Assembly (NCBI RefSeq): GCF_009760405.1
Contig: NZ_WRPP01000001.1
Location: forward strand, 1,302,001-1,366,000
Length of the DNA: 64,000 nucleotides
Direction of reading: 5' to 3'
DNA from: Nocardia terrae
GTDB lineage: Bacteria > Actinomycetota > Actinomycetes > Mycobacteriales > Mycobacteriaceae
In this document: positions 37,910 through 46,745 of the stretch, one piece after another
Layout: every line of letters begins with the position of its first letter
How positions within the stretch are numbered: the stretch's first letter is position 1
Program-made: the position numbers and the translations under genes
The notes under the pieces: generated by a model
The model's input: only the letters and a program-made list of their open reading frames with translations
The model's database searches: none
Told to the model about the DNA's origin: nothing

Positions 37910-38299
37910 TTACAGCTGGTAGCCGGTGGTGCAGTTCCAGTGGATGATGGTGGCGTCACCGGAGTTCCGGTTCAGTGCCTGGTTCTTGGCCGCGACGCGC
38001 GAGGACGCCGCACCGAAGGTGTAGTAGCCGTCGCGGTTCGAGTACGCCACCGCGCCGCAGCCGTTGGCGAACTTCGCCACGATCTTGCAGTCGTTGTAGG
38101 TGCACGAGCTCATCGCGGCGTTCTGCGCCGAGGGGCTGTCGGAGTAGTCGTAGGAGTAGCCGATACGACCGGTGGACACCGACAGCGCGATCGCGCCGTA
38201 GTTGTAGTCCTGGTAGGCATTGGCCGGAGCCGCGGTCCCCGCCAGCAGGGAACCGGCGGCCGCGACCATCACGGCTGCGCCGCTGACGATCTTCTTCAA
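37910..38299 (-). CDS. Secreted DUF4189 protein
   Basis: A 129-residue exported protein: signal peptide (about 1-28, ending PANA-YQ) and a DUF4189 domain with YGAIALSVSTGRIGYSYDY, AALSSC-like AAMSSCTYNDC, FANGCGAVAYS and a final Cys near WNCTTG. Four or five cysteines probably form disulphides. The domain is common in exported actinobacterial proteins; function unknown. TTG 38299 is the start, with AAGGG upstream. It is the first gene of a two-gene secreted-protein unit. Confidence 0.85.
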   Translation of the reverse strand: MKKIVSGAAVMVAAAGSLLAGTAAPANAYQDYNYGAIALSVSTGRIGYSYDYSDSPSAQNAAMSSCTYNDCKIVAKFANGCGAVAYSNRDGYYTFGAASSRVAAKNQALNRNSGDATIIHWNCTTGYQL

Positions 38300-38482
38300 T
38301 TTTTCGCCCTTCTAGTGCTTTCGGATCCACGACCCTATGGACCGAACGATCAAGCTACCGATACGGAAACGTAGACGCCAACCGGGTATCTGTGTTTTGT
38401 GATCGCCCACCGCGGGGTACGCGCGCGTGCGGGGAAAAGTGGTGCCGTGCATATTCGGATGAGCCGGACTAAGGTTCGCCTT

Positions 38483-39100
38483 ATGAACTTGGCTCAACGC
38501 GAGCGTCAGGCCCTGGTCCAGGCCATGGACGAGGCCGGTCCGGACGCCCCCACCCTGTGCGGGGAATGGACGACCCGAGACCTGGCCGCGCACTTGATCG
38601 TTCGCGAGCGCCGCCCCGACGCCGCCCCCGGCATCCTGCTGAAGCCCTTCGCGCCCTACCTGGACCGCGTGCAGAGCAAGGTCGCCCAGCGGCCCTTCGC
38701 CCAGCTGCTCGACGAGGTGCGCAGCGGCCCGCCGTTCCTCCTGCGTCCGGTCGACGGCCTGATGAACACCACCGAGATGTTCGTCCACCATGAGGACGTG
38801 CGCCGCGGCGCTCCCGGCTGGGAACCGCGCACGCTTTCGGCCGCCGATGAGACCCAGCTCTGGAAGGTGCTGCAGGGCCTGGCGCGCATGGCCTATCGCA
38901 AATCGCCGGTTACTGTCGCGCTCTCCACGCCCGACGGCCGCCGCACCATCGCGCACAAGGCGGGCGATCGCACCGTGGTGCTGGTCGGTCCGCCCTCGGA
39001 GCTGCTGCTGCACGCCTTCGGCCGCAACGAGGTCCGACTCGAGGCCACCGGCGCCCCCGACGACGTCGCGCTGGTCCACGCCCTCGACCGCAGCGTCTGA
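38483..39100 (+). CDS. TIGR03085-family metal-binding protein (DinB/MDMPI-like)
   Basis: A 205-residue protein of the DinB/mycothiol-dependent maleylpyruvate isomerase fold. Seen: LCGEWTTRDLAAHLIVRERRPDAA (about 26-49), with the first metal His, and MFVHHEDVRRGAPGW (about 99-113), with the other two His, as in TIGR03085. Members are small actinobacterial enzymes possibly using mycothiol; the reaction here is unknown. Start: ATG 38483. In mycobacteria relatives lie in the same rnj–ftsK neighbourhood. Confidence 0.87.
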   Translation: MNLAQRERQALVQAMDEAGPDAPTLCGEWTTRDLAAHLIVRERRPDAAPGILLKPFAPYLDRVQSKVAQRPFAQLLDEVRSGPPFLLRPVDGLMNTTEMFVHHEDVRRGAPGWEPRTLSAADETQLWKVLQGLARMAYRKSPVTVALSTPDGRRTIAHKAGDRTVVLVGPPSELLLHAFGRNEVRLEATGAPDDVALVHALDRSV

Positions 39101-39226
39101 CGTCCCGGTACCTGGGACGGCCATACCGTCCGAGGTGGCAGGCGGCGTACCGGTCATGAAACGATCACGTGCGGAGCGGTAGCTTGCGTGATCGGCAGTG
39201 GTCCGCGTGTGATGAGGTGGTAGGCA

Positions 39227-42094
39227 ATGTCTTGGCAACTGGCGGTTCTCGGACCGGTCGAGTTGACGGCAGATGGGGTGCCGATCCCCGCCATGCCACC
39301 CAAACAGCAGGCGGCGCTGGCCATGCTGGCCTGCGCGCGGGGCCGCACGGTCTCGGTCGAGGAGCTGGTCGACGGCATCTGGGGCGCGGACCGGCCCTCC
39401 TCGGCGGTGGGCGCGCTGCGCAACTACGCGTGGGCGCTGCGGAAACACCTTTCGACGCAGGGGAGCGTGCTGTTGTCCTCGGAGTCGAGGGGATACCGGC
39501 TCGACGGCCCGCTGGAACTGGATGTCGACGGCATCGAACGCCTGCGCGCCGAGGGGACCGAGGCCCGCGTCGGCGGCCGCCTCGAATTCGCCGACACCGC
39601 CCTGCGCACCGCGCTGGGCGCCTGGCGCGGTGATCCGCTCACCGGCGTGCCCGGCCCGTGGGCGGCCGCCGAACGGGCCCGGCTGCGGCGACTGCACCGG
39701 GTGCTGGAGGAGGACCTCATCGAGATCGCCGTGCAGCGCGGCGACTTCTCGCACGCCATGGCCGAACTGGAGGCGCTGATCACCGGCGACCCGCACAGCG
39801 AACGGCTGCGTGCGCTCATGATGACCGCGCTGTATCGGGCCGGCCGCCGCGCCGAGGCCCTCGACGAATATCAGCGCATTCGGAGGCTGCTGGTATCCGA
39901 GCAGGGCATCGAGCCCGGCCCGGTGCTGGCCGAACTGCACCGCCAGATCCTGTCCGACGAGGTGCCCACGGTGGAGGCGGCGACCGCCCCGATCGCGATG
40001 GTCGCGCCCCGCCCGGCCCAATTGCCGCCCGACGCGGCGGATTTCACCGGTCGGCAGGAGCAGGTGCACGAACTGTGCTCGGCGTTCGGCGGTGTCGCGC
40101 CGCCGCTGGTGGCGATCTGCGGCATGGGCGGGGTCGGCAAGACGGCGCTGGCTCTGCATGTGGCGCACCGGATTCGGAGCCGCTACCCGGACGGTCAGCT
40201 GTATGTGGACCTGTGCGGCGCGAGCGCCGCGCCCGCCGACCCGGAGCATGTGCTCGGCGCGTTCCTGCGGGCATTGGGCGTGGCGCAGAAGGAGATCCCG
40301 GTCGGCGTGGCCGAGCGCGCGGCGCTGTTCCGATCGGCCATCAGCGGCCGCCGCATGCTGATCGTGCTCGACAATGCCAGCGACGCGACCCAGGTCGCGC
40401 CGCTGCTGCCGGGCGAGCCCGAGTGCGCGGTGCTGGTGACCGCGCGCCGCCCGCTCACCGCGCTGCCGGGCGTGCGGTCCGCGGCGCTGCGGGTGCTGGA
40501 ACCCGAAGAGGCCGTGGAGCTTTTCGCCCGCATCGTCGGCGCGGCACGGGTGGCCGCCGAACCCGAGGCGGTGCGCCGCATTGTCGAGTTGTGCGGGCTG
40601 CTGCCGATCGCGGTGCGGATCGTGGCCGCGCGGGTGGCGGCGCGCCCGCAGTGGACGGTGGTCTCCGAGGCCGAGCGCCTGGCCGCCGAACGCCACGACC
40701 TGGACCGGTTCCGGGTGGGGGAGCTGGCGCTGACGGCCGCCTTCCGTGCGGGCTACGACCAGTTGCCCGCCGAGGCCGCGCGGGCGTTCCGTCTGCTGGC
40801 GGTCGCCGATCTGCCGGATCTGTCGCTGGCCGCCACGGCCGCGGTGCTCGACACCATCGAGCCCGTCGCCGAGGACCTGTGCGAGGAGCTGGTCGACCGG
40901 GCGATGCTGGAGTCGGTGGGCCGCGGCCGCTACCACTATCACGACCTCATGCGCCTGTTCGCGCTCGGCCGTCCGGGGACCGATCCCGCGGCCGATGTCA
41001 CCTCGCGCCTGCTGGACTTCTACCTGGCCACCATGAAAACGGTGCTGCGCGTGCGGCATCCGGGCCTGCGGATGCGGCTCGCGCCGACCGGTCACCCGGG
41101 CACCCGGCTCGCGGATCTGGAGGCGACCCGGGAATTCCTCACCGTCGAGCGCCGCAATCTGAACGCGCTCTACCGGTTGGCCATCGCGGGCACACCCCGG
41201 CATCGGGTGCTGGCCGCGGATCTCGCGCTGACCGTGGCCGAGACCGGGCTGGCCTGTGACGCCAGCATCGACCCGGCTCGCACTCTCGAGGAGCTGGCCC
41301 GGGCGATCGAGGCCGACGGGAATGTGGTCGCGGCCCGGCGCGCCCGGCTCGCGGTGGTCTTCGCGCTGCTCGGTGAGCTGGACGAGCCGGATCAGGCGAC
41401 CGCGCACATCGATCGCCTGCTGGCCGAGGACGATCCGGACTCCGACGAGTGGGCCTCCGGGGCGGTTCACGCGTACGCCGGAATCCTCGCCCTGCACAAT
41501 GGCGACCCGGCCCGCGCGGCCACGCATTTCGCCACCACGCTCACCATGGCCCGCCGCGCCGGCAGCCCCGAATGCGTCCGCGTCGCGTACTCGCTCTTGG
41601 CTCGGGCCTATTCGGCGGCGGGCCGCAATCGCGACTCCCTGGCCGCCGCGGCGCGCGCGGTCGTGGCCGACGACAAACCCGGTGTCCGCCGCCACATCGT
41701 GTGGGGCCTGATCGAGGCCGCCTGGGTGCTCAGCGCCGAGGGCGACTTCGACCGCGGCAGCCGCCTCTACGACACGGCCCTGTCCTTGTCGCGCGGATTC
41801 GGCAGCACCCGCATCGAATCCATCGTCCACGCCCGCGCGGCCCGCGCTCACCTGAACGCGGGCCACTTCGCCAAGGCCGCCGAGCATGCCGAGCGCGCCG
41901 AGGCCACCCGGGTCACAGTCGGAATGGGCGCTTTCTACACCCACAACCTCCTGGTCCGCTACACCGCACTGCGTCGCCTGGGCCGTGCCGTCGACGCCGC
42001 CGAGTGCTACCGCGCCGCCACCACCCAGATCCCCGACTTCGACGCCGCCCTCACCTCCTGGTCCGCCGCCCCCCAGGTCCCCGCGACCCGCTGA
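39227..42094 (+). CDS. AfsR/SARP-family transcriptional regulator
   Basis: A 955-residue regulator: N-terminal OmpR-type winged helix (VLGPVELTADGVPIPAMPPKQQAALAMLACARGRTVSVEELVDGIWG, about 6-95), a bacterial activation domain (about 100-240), an NB-ARC/STAND ATPase with P-loop GMGGVGKT (about 299-306), kinase-2 LIVLDNAS and GLPI-like GLLPIAV, and a C-terminal tetratricopeptide-like helical array (about 600-940). Family members switch on secondary metabolism or stress genes after ATP-dependent assembly. No target cluster adjoins it; the terpene cluster 14 kb away is one candidate. It is followed by the long palindrome at 42110-42176. Confidence 0.92.
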   Translation: MSWQLAVLGPVELTADGVPIPAMPPKQQAALAMLACARGRTVSVEELVDGIWGADRPSSAVGALRNYAWALRKHLSTQGSVLLSSESRGYRLDGPLELDVDGIERLRAEGTEARVGGRLEFADTALRTALGAWRGDPLTGVPGPWAAAERARLRRLHRVLEEDLIEIAVQRGDFSHAMAELEALITGDPHSERLRALMMTALYRAGRRAEALDEYQRIRRLLVSEQGIEPGPVLAELHRQILSDEVPTVEAATAPIAMVAPRPAQLPPDAADFTGRQEQVHELCSAFGGVAPPLVAICGMGGVGKTALALHVAHRIRSRYPDGQLYVDLCGASAAPADPEHVLGAFLRALGVAQKEIPVGVAERAALFRSAISGRRMLIVLDNASDATQVAPLLPGEPECAVLVTARRPLTALPGVRSAALRVLEPEEAVELFARIVGAARVAAEPEAVRRIVELCGLLPIAVRIVAARVAARPQWTVVSEAERLAAERHDLDRFRVGELALTAAFRAGYDQLPAEAARAFRLLAVADLPDLSLAATAAVLDTIEPVAEDLCEELVDRAMLESVGRGRYHYHDLMRLFALGRPGTDPAADVTSRLLDFYLATMKTVLRVRHPGLRMRLAPTGHPGTRLADLEATREFLTVERRNLNALYRLAIAGTPRHRVLAADLALTVAETGLACDASIDPARTLEELARAIEADGNVVAARRARLAVVFALLGELDEPDQATAHIDRLLAEDDPDSDEWASGAVHAYAGILALHNGDPARAATHFATTLTMARRAGSPECVRVAYSLLARAYSAAGRNRDSLAAAARAVVADDKPGVRRHIVWGLIEAAWVLSAEGDFDRGSRLYDTALSLSRGFGSTRIESIVHARAARAHLNAGHFAKAAEHAERAEATRVTVGMGAFYTHNLLVRYTALRRLGRAVDAAECYRAATTQIPDFDAALTSWSAAPQVPATR

Positions 42095-42109
42095 CGCCCC
42101 CGGCACCCA

Positions 42110-42176
42110 AACGTCGAGTGGCACACCAGCAAGGGTTTTTGTCCGTTTTCCCTTCGCTGGTGTGCCACTCGACGTT
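42110..42176. repeat. Long palindromic repeat, family 2 copy 2
   Basis: The left arm 42110-42135 (26 bases, containing CGAGTGGCACACC) pairs with 42150-42176 along its whole length with a single unpaired base; the 14-base T-rich loop is TTTTTGTCCGTTTT. It begins 16 bases after the SARP stop, so it may also end that transcript. The outer stem is shared with the element at 37256-37313. Confidence 0.75.
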
Positions 42177-42325
42177 CGTGTCAGGGGACATGCCGCGATG
42201 CCGCCGGGGATCTTCTGTGGCCGGTGAGACGCGGGTTTCCGCGTAGTGAGCGCCACATGTCCGATGTGGGTGGGTCGGGTGTTGCGGATGGTCCGGGTGG
42301 GGCACGAGCGGCTAGCCTGGGACGC

Positions 42326-44938
42326 ATGGCAGGGAAGGCCCGCAGCGGAACGTCACGTACGAGAGCCGGGACTGCGCGGGGGCAGGCTCCTGCGCAGTCC
42401 CGGGCTCGCAGTCCGCGGACACCCGCGCGGGCGCGCAAGGCCCCGGCACGGAAGGCTCCGGCACGGCGACCGGTTCGGCGGCAGTCGAATACCGCGCCGC
42501 TGGCGGTGGTCCGGCGGGGAGTGACCAGTGCGTGGAACGTGACCGCGCGGGGGCTGGGAGCCACGACCCGGGCGATGAGCCGGGCGGGGGATATCGAGCA
42601 CGGGCATCGGCGCGATGGAATCGCGCTGGGGCTGGTGGCTTTCGCCTTCATCATCGCGGCGGCGGTGTGGCTGTCGGCGGGCGGGCCGGTCGGGCACTGG
42701 GTGGATACCGCGGTGCGCTGGGTGGCCGGATCCGCCTCGGCGGGATTGCCGTTCGTGGCGGTGGGCATCGCGGTGGTGCTCATGCGCACCGAGCCGCATC
42801 CGGAGATCCGGCCCCGGCTGGTGCTGGGCGGGCTGCTGGCGGGGCTGCCGATTCTGGGGCTGTGGCACATGGCGGCGGGCGCGCCGACCGATGAGCACGG
42901 GCGCGAGCACGCCGCCGGATTCGTCGGGTATGTGGTGGGCGGGCCGCTGCAGGACGGGCTGAGCGCCTTCCTCGCGGTGCCATTGCTCATGCTGGCCATC
43001 GGTTTCGGTGTCCTGCTGCTCACCGGCACCCAGGTGCGCGACGTGCCCGCCCGCATGCGCGAGATCTTCGGCACCGATGCCGGGGGTGACGAATACGAGG
43101 GCTACTCCGAGGAACACGGCCTCTACGACCCGGACAACTATGACGCGGACGGCTTCCCGCTGCACCGCCCCGAAGTACGCAAACGCCGCGGCAAGTCCCC
43201 GTCGGAGAACTACCCGACCGACGAGTTCGGCGGGTCCGACGCCGTCACCGAGGTCATCGGCGAACCCCCGCTGCAGGACGCCAAGGACATCGCCGCGCCC
43301 GAGGAGAAGCCACGGAGTTCATCGGAGCGGGCCAAGCCGCGCAAGCCCGCTCCCAAGGTCGTCGACCAGACCCCGCCGCCGCCGGAACCCCAGCAGCTGG
43401 AGTTCGTCACCGACCGCGAGGTGGACGGCGACTACACGCTGCCGTCGCTGAACCTGCTCACCGACGGCGAGCCGCCCAAGAAGCGCAGTGCGGCCAACGA
43501 ATCCATGATCGAGGCCATCACCGAGGTCCTGGTGCAGTTCAAGATCGACGCCGCGGTCACGGGTTTCGTGCGCGGCCCGACGGTCACCCGCTACGAGGTG
43601 GAGCTGGGCCCCGGCGTGAAGGTCGAGAAGATCACCGCGCTGGCCCGCAATATCGCCTACGCCGTGGCCACCGAGAACGTGCGCCTGCTGGCCCCGATCC
43701 CGGGCAAGTCGGCGGTCGGCATCGAGGTGCCCAACGCCGACCGCGAATTGGTGCGCCTGGCAGACGTTCTGAAGGCGCCGTCGACGCGCAACGACCACCA
43801 TCCGCTGGTGATCGGCCTGGGCAAGAACATCGAGGGCGAATACCTCGCGGCGAACCTGGCCAAGATGCCGCACCTGCTGGTGGCCGGTTCCACCGGTTCG
43901 GGTAAGTCCAGCTTCGTCAACTCGATGCTGGTCTCGCTGCTGTGCCGCGCCACCCCCGAGGAGGTGCGCATGATCCTCATCGACCCGAAGATGGTGGAAC
44001 TGACGCCCTACGAGGGCATTCCGCATCTGATCACGCCCATCATCACCCAGCCCAAGAAGGCCGCCGCCGCGCTGGCCTGGCTGGTGGAGGAGATGGAACA
44101 GCGCTATCAGGACATGCAGGCCAACAAGGTCCGCCACATCGACGACTTCAACCGGAAGGTGAAGTCCGGTCAGATCACCGCGCCGCTGGGCAGCGAAAGG
44201 GTGTACCGCCCTTACCCGTACATCCTGGCCATCGTGGACGAGCTCGCCGACCTCATGATGACCGCGCCCCGCGACGTCGAGGACGCCATCGTCCGCATCA
44301 CCCAGAAGGCCCGTGCCGCGGGCATTCACCTGGTGCTGGCCACCCAGCGCCCGTCGGTGGATGTCGTGACCGGTCTGATCAAGACGAACGTCCCGTCCCG
44401 ATTGGCCTTCGCCACGTCGTCGTTGACCGACTCCCGAGTCATCCTCGACCAGCCCGGCGCGGAGAAGCTGATCGGCATGGGCGACGGCTTGTTCCTCCCC
44501 ATGGGTGCGAGCAAACCGACTCGTCTGCAGGGCGCGTTCATCTCCGACGAGGAGATCTCCGCCGTCGTCGATTTCGCCAAGACCCAGGCCGAACCCGACT
44601 ACCAGGACGGCGTCACCGCCGCCAAGGCGGGCGAGAAGAAGGACGTCGATCCCGACATCGGCGACGACCTCGACCTGCTGGTGCAGGCCATCGAACTGGT
44701 GGTCACCTCCCAATTCGGTTCCACCTCGATGCTGCAGCGCAAACTCCGCGTCGGCTTCGCCAAGGCGGGCCGCCTCATGGACCTGATGGAAACCAGGGGA
44801 GTGGTGGGCCCGTCGGAAGGCTCCAAGGCCCGCGACGTTCTCATCAAACCCGACGAACTCGACGGCCTGCTATGGACCATCAAGGGCGGTGGCGGCGAGC
44901 CACCCGCCTCGGATGACGCGGAGTCCGAGGAGTTCTGA
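42326..44938 (+). CDS. ftsK: FtsK/SpoIIIE DNA translocase
   Basis: An 870-residue septal DNA pump that clears and aligns chromosome termini during division. Seen: basic Ala/Arg-rich N-terminal tail, four membrane helices (about 92-235), an acidic/Pro-rich linker (about 250-385), then the alpha/beta motor with Walker A AGSTGSGKS (about 519-527), Walker B LAIVDELADLMM (about 633-644) and ATQRPSVDVVTGLIK, and a C-terminal gamma winged helix (LVVTSQFGSTSMLQRKLRVGFAKAGRLMDLMETRGVV) that reads orientation sequences. ATG 42326 gives the basic MAGK-type N terminus seen in mycobacterial FtsK; the frame is open further upstream to 42224. Confidence 0.97.
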   Translation: MAGKARSGTSRTRAGTARGQAPAQSRARSPRTPARARKAPARKAPARRPVRRQSNTAPLAVVRRGVTSAWNVTARGLGATTRAMSRAGDIEHGHRRDGIALGLVAFAFIIAAAVWLSAGGPVGHWVDTAVRWVAGSASAGLPFVAVGIAVVLMRTEPHPEIRPRLVLGGLLAGLPILGLWHMAAGAPTDEHGREHAAGFVGYVVGGPLQDGLSAFLAVPLLMLAIGFGVLLLTGTQVRDVPARMREIFGTDAGGDEYEGYSEEHGLYDPDNYDADGFPLHRPEVRKRRGKSPSENYPTDEFGGSDAVTEVIGEPPLQDAKDIAAPEEKPRSSSERAKPRKPAPKVVDQTPPPPEPQQLEFVTDREVDGDYTLPSLNLLTDGEPPKKRSAANESMIEAITEVLVQFKIDAAVTGFVRGPTVTRYEVELGPGVKVEKITALARNIAYAVATENVRLLAPIPGKSAVGIEVPNADRELVRLADVLKAPSTRNDHHPLVIGLGKNIEGEYLAANLAKMPHLLVAGSTGSGKSSFVNSMLVSLLCRATPEEVRMILIDPKMVELTPYEGIPHLITPIITQPKKAAAALAWLVEEMEQRYQDMQANKVRHIDDFNRKVKSGQITAPLGSERVYRPYPYILAIVDELADLMMTAPRDVEDAIVRITQKARAAGIHLVLATQRPSVDVVTGLIKTNVPSRLAFATSSLTDSRVILDQPGAEKLIGMGDGLFLPMGASKPTRLQGAFISDEEISAVVDFAKTQAEPDYQDGVTAAKAGEKKDVDPDIGDDLDLLVQAIELVVTSQFGSTSMLQRKLRVGFAKAGRLMDLMETRGVVGPSEGSKARDVLIKPDELDGLLWTIKGGGGEPPASDDAESEEF

Positions 44939-44953
44939 GTCTCCGGGCGTCCG

Positions 44954-45934
44954 TCAGTCTCGCAGCGTCCGGCTCGGCGGCACGCCGTATTCCTCCCGAT
45001 ACCATGCGGCGAACCGGGCCGGGTGGGTGAAACCCCAACGCGCGGCGATGGCTTCGACGGTCGCGCCCGCCGCGGGATCGGCCGCGCTGAGGTCGCGATG
45101 GGCGTTGGCGAGCCGGGCCCGCCGCAGATAGCCCAACGGCGTGGTGTCGAGGTGGCGGCGGAAACCGGCCTGTAAGGCCCGCGGACTCACCCGTGCCGCC
45201 GCGGCCATGCGCGCGAGGGTCAGCGGCTCAGCGGCGTGGGCGTCGATGAACTGTGCCGCGCGCCGCACGACCGCGGGTGCCATGTCCCCGGGCCCGGGCG
45301 TGTAGTCGGTGGTCATGGTGGAGTTGGGGAACGTGGTGAGCAATGCGGTGGCGGTCAACCGTTTCAGGCTGTCGAGCATCAGGGGGTCGATGGTCTCGGC
45401 GCCGGAGTCGATCAACCGGCGGTACAGGAAGGTGGAGGTGTCGGCCCACACCGGCTCGGTTCCCGGGAGCGCGGCCATGCCGTGGAATCGCAGCGGCCGA
45501 GCCGAGAGGTCGTATCGTCCGGCGGCCTGATCGGCGACGTCGGACAGGCGGATACGGACCAGGGCGTATGTCATGTCCTCCAGGCTGGTCGTCCAGTTCG
45601 AGTCCATCGGCGCCAGGAACATCCCGCCCGCGCCGAGCGTGAGTTGGTCCTTGCGCGTGGTCAGTTGGCCGCGGCCGCCGAGCATGACCGCGGCGAGCAG
45701 GCAGTCGGAGGCTTCGCCCTCCGCGTGGTAGCTGATGCCGGTGAAGCGCAGCAGGTCGGCGCCGAGCCCGTCGGCCGTCGACGACCGCACCTCGACCCGC
45801 ACCCGCTCCGGCGACGTGACGCTGATTCGCGCCCGATGATCGATCACCAGCTCTTTGACCACGGCGACAGCCGGATCGGCTTCACCGGTACGGATTTCGG
45901 CACGCTCGACGGAAATGGTCACAGTGCCGACCAC
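44954..45934 (-). CDS. AraC-family regulator with cupin-like sensor domain
   Basis: A 326-residue activator: N-terminal AraC_binding_2-like domain (LRFTGISYHAEGEASDCLLAAVMLGGRGQLTTRKDQLTLGAGGMFLAP) and a C-terminal double helix-turn-helix (PLTLARMAAAARVSPRALQAGFRRHLDTTPLGYLRRARLANAHRDL … TVEAIAARWGFTHPARFAAWYREEYGVPPSRTLR). GTG 45934 is preferred because AAGGAAAGG precedes it; the frame continues upstream to 45979. It converges on ftsK with a 15-base gap. Its target may lie in the gene-poor region just upstream. Confidence 0.9.
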   Translation of the reverse strand: MVGTVTISVERAEIRTGEADPAVAVVKELVIDHRARISVTSPERVRVEVRSSTADGLGADLLRFTGISYHAEGEASDCLLAAVMLGGRGQLTTRKDQLTLGAGGMFLAPMDSNWTTSLEDMTYALVRIRLSDVADQAAGRYDLSARPLRFHGMAALPGTEPVWADTSTFLYRRLIDSGAETIDPLMLDSLKRLTATALLTTFPNSTMTTDYTPGPGDMAPAVVRRAAQFIDAHAAEPLTLARMAAAARVSPRALQAGFRRHLDTTPLGYLRRARLANAHRDLSAADPAAGATVEAIAARWGFTHPARFAAWYREEYGVPPSRTLRD

Positions 45935-46111
45935 ACAGCCTTTCCTTGCTTCCCCTCGGTGTCTGCCCGGACCGGTCACCGCGCCTTCGGACCCCTCGCG
46001 TCCAGGGTAGCCACATTCGGAAGCCGGTATCCGGAAAGCGCTCCATGTTCGCCCACGGCACAGCCGACCGCCGGTCGCGACCCGATACTGGTGGCACGGT
46101 CTTCACGAACA

Positions 46112-46305
46112 GCCCGGCGCAATGATGCGCCCGGCAACGCTGAAGCCGCGCGTAACCCCGCGGCACCCCTCGCCGCGGGGCTACCCCCTTGCTTCGCCTG
46201 GGGAGGAGGCGAATTCGATCGGCTGTGCGTCTGTCCGTGCCCTGACGCACCGCTACGTCGCATCCGCGCTGATTCAGCTCCTTTCAGCGCGGATGCGACT
46301 TTTTT
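46112..46305 (+). ncRNA. Candidate structured small RNA ending in an intrinsic terminator
   Basis: The gap 45935-46338 has no protein gene but holds five successive hairpins readable on the plus strand: 46112-46135 (8 bp with one C/C mismatch, AATGAT loop); 46156-46180 (perfect 9 bp, loop ACCCCTC); 46193-46213 (TTCGCC/GGCGAA, purine loop); 46225-46250 (GTGCGTC/GACGCAC); and 46257-46299 (perfect 16 bp) followed by T6 (46300-46305). T-tract terminators are scarce in this DNA, so a dedicated plus-strand transcript is likely. C-rich loops recall the actinobacterial 6C RNA, but identity is unproven. The 5' end is unknown; GATACT at 46084 could be a -10 box. Confidence 0.55.
46257..46305 (+). terminator. 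Intrinsic terminator with 16-bp perfect stem and T6
   Basis: GTCGCATCCGCGCTGA (46257-46272) pairs exactly with 46284-46299, loop of 11 bases, immediately followed by six T. Both neighbouring genes read leftward, so it must serve a transcript from the gap itself. Confidence 0.85.
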
Positions 46306-46338
46306 CTGCGGCGGTGCCGGCCCGCGCCGGCTCGACGG

Positions 46339-46745
46339 TCAGTCCTCGCGGGCCGACGCCTGCCGGATGGTCAGACGGCCCTGGGTCTGCATGAGGGAGC
46401 GGCGGTTGAGCCTTTCGGCGATCACGACCGTGCCGTAGGCGGCGGCGGCCATGAGGGCCAGGGCGATGATCGGCTCCCACCAGGCGGCGGTTCCGGCGGC
46501 GAGGCGGGCGGGCATGGCCACCACCTCGCCCGCGCCCGGCCCGGTGACCGCGATGTCGATGGTTTCGGTTCGCCCGCTGAGGAATCCGGTGACGGTCAGC
46601 GAGACGATGATGGCGATCATGGTCACCGCGGTGGAGATCAGGAGATTGCGATCGCGCAGCTTCACCGCGATCTCCCGCCGCGCCACGATGCGCCACCGCC
46701 CGCCCGGTAGTGGATCGGGGCCAGGTCCAGGTGCCGCCCGCTCAT
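46339..46745 (-). pseudogene. Broken ABC-2 type permease (frameshift plus internal deletion)
   Basis: The ATPase gene stop overlaps an ATG at 46745 (ATGA), but that frame (start MSGRHLDLAPIHYRAGG) ends after 27 codons. From about 46690 the natural permease sequence continues in another frame: ARREIAVKLRDRNLLISTAVTMIAIIVS, a typical N-terminal membrane entry. It then jumps, after SGRTETIDIAVTGPG, to the C-terminal end of such permeases (WWEPIIALALMAAAAYGTVVIAERL, RSLMQTQGRLTIRQA). The central part, normally a few hundred residues, is missing. Probably non-functional; a sequencing error could explain the shift but not the deletion. Confidence 0.72.

Noticed and set aside
38470..38488. IdeR/iron-box-like sequence (TAAGGTTCGCCTTA…) overlapping the start of the TIGR03085 gene
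   Set aside because: Only about 14 of 19 consensus positions match, the second half is poor, it overlaps the start codon, and the gene has no iron connection.
38312..42256. A 1,314-codon open frame on the minus strand antisense to the SARP and TIGR03085 genes
   Set aside because: Its composition is the Arg/Gly/His-rich pattern of a reverse-frame shadow in high-GC DNA, while both plus-strand genes show clear domains.
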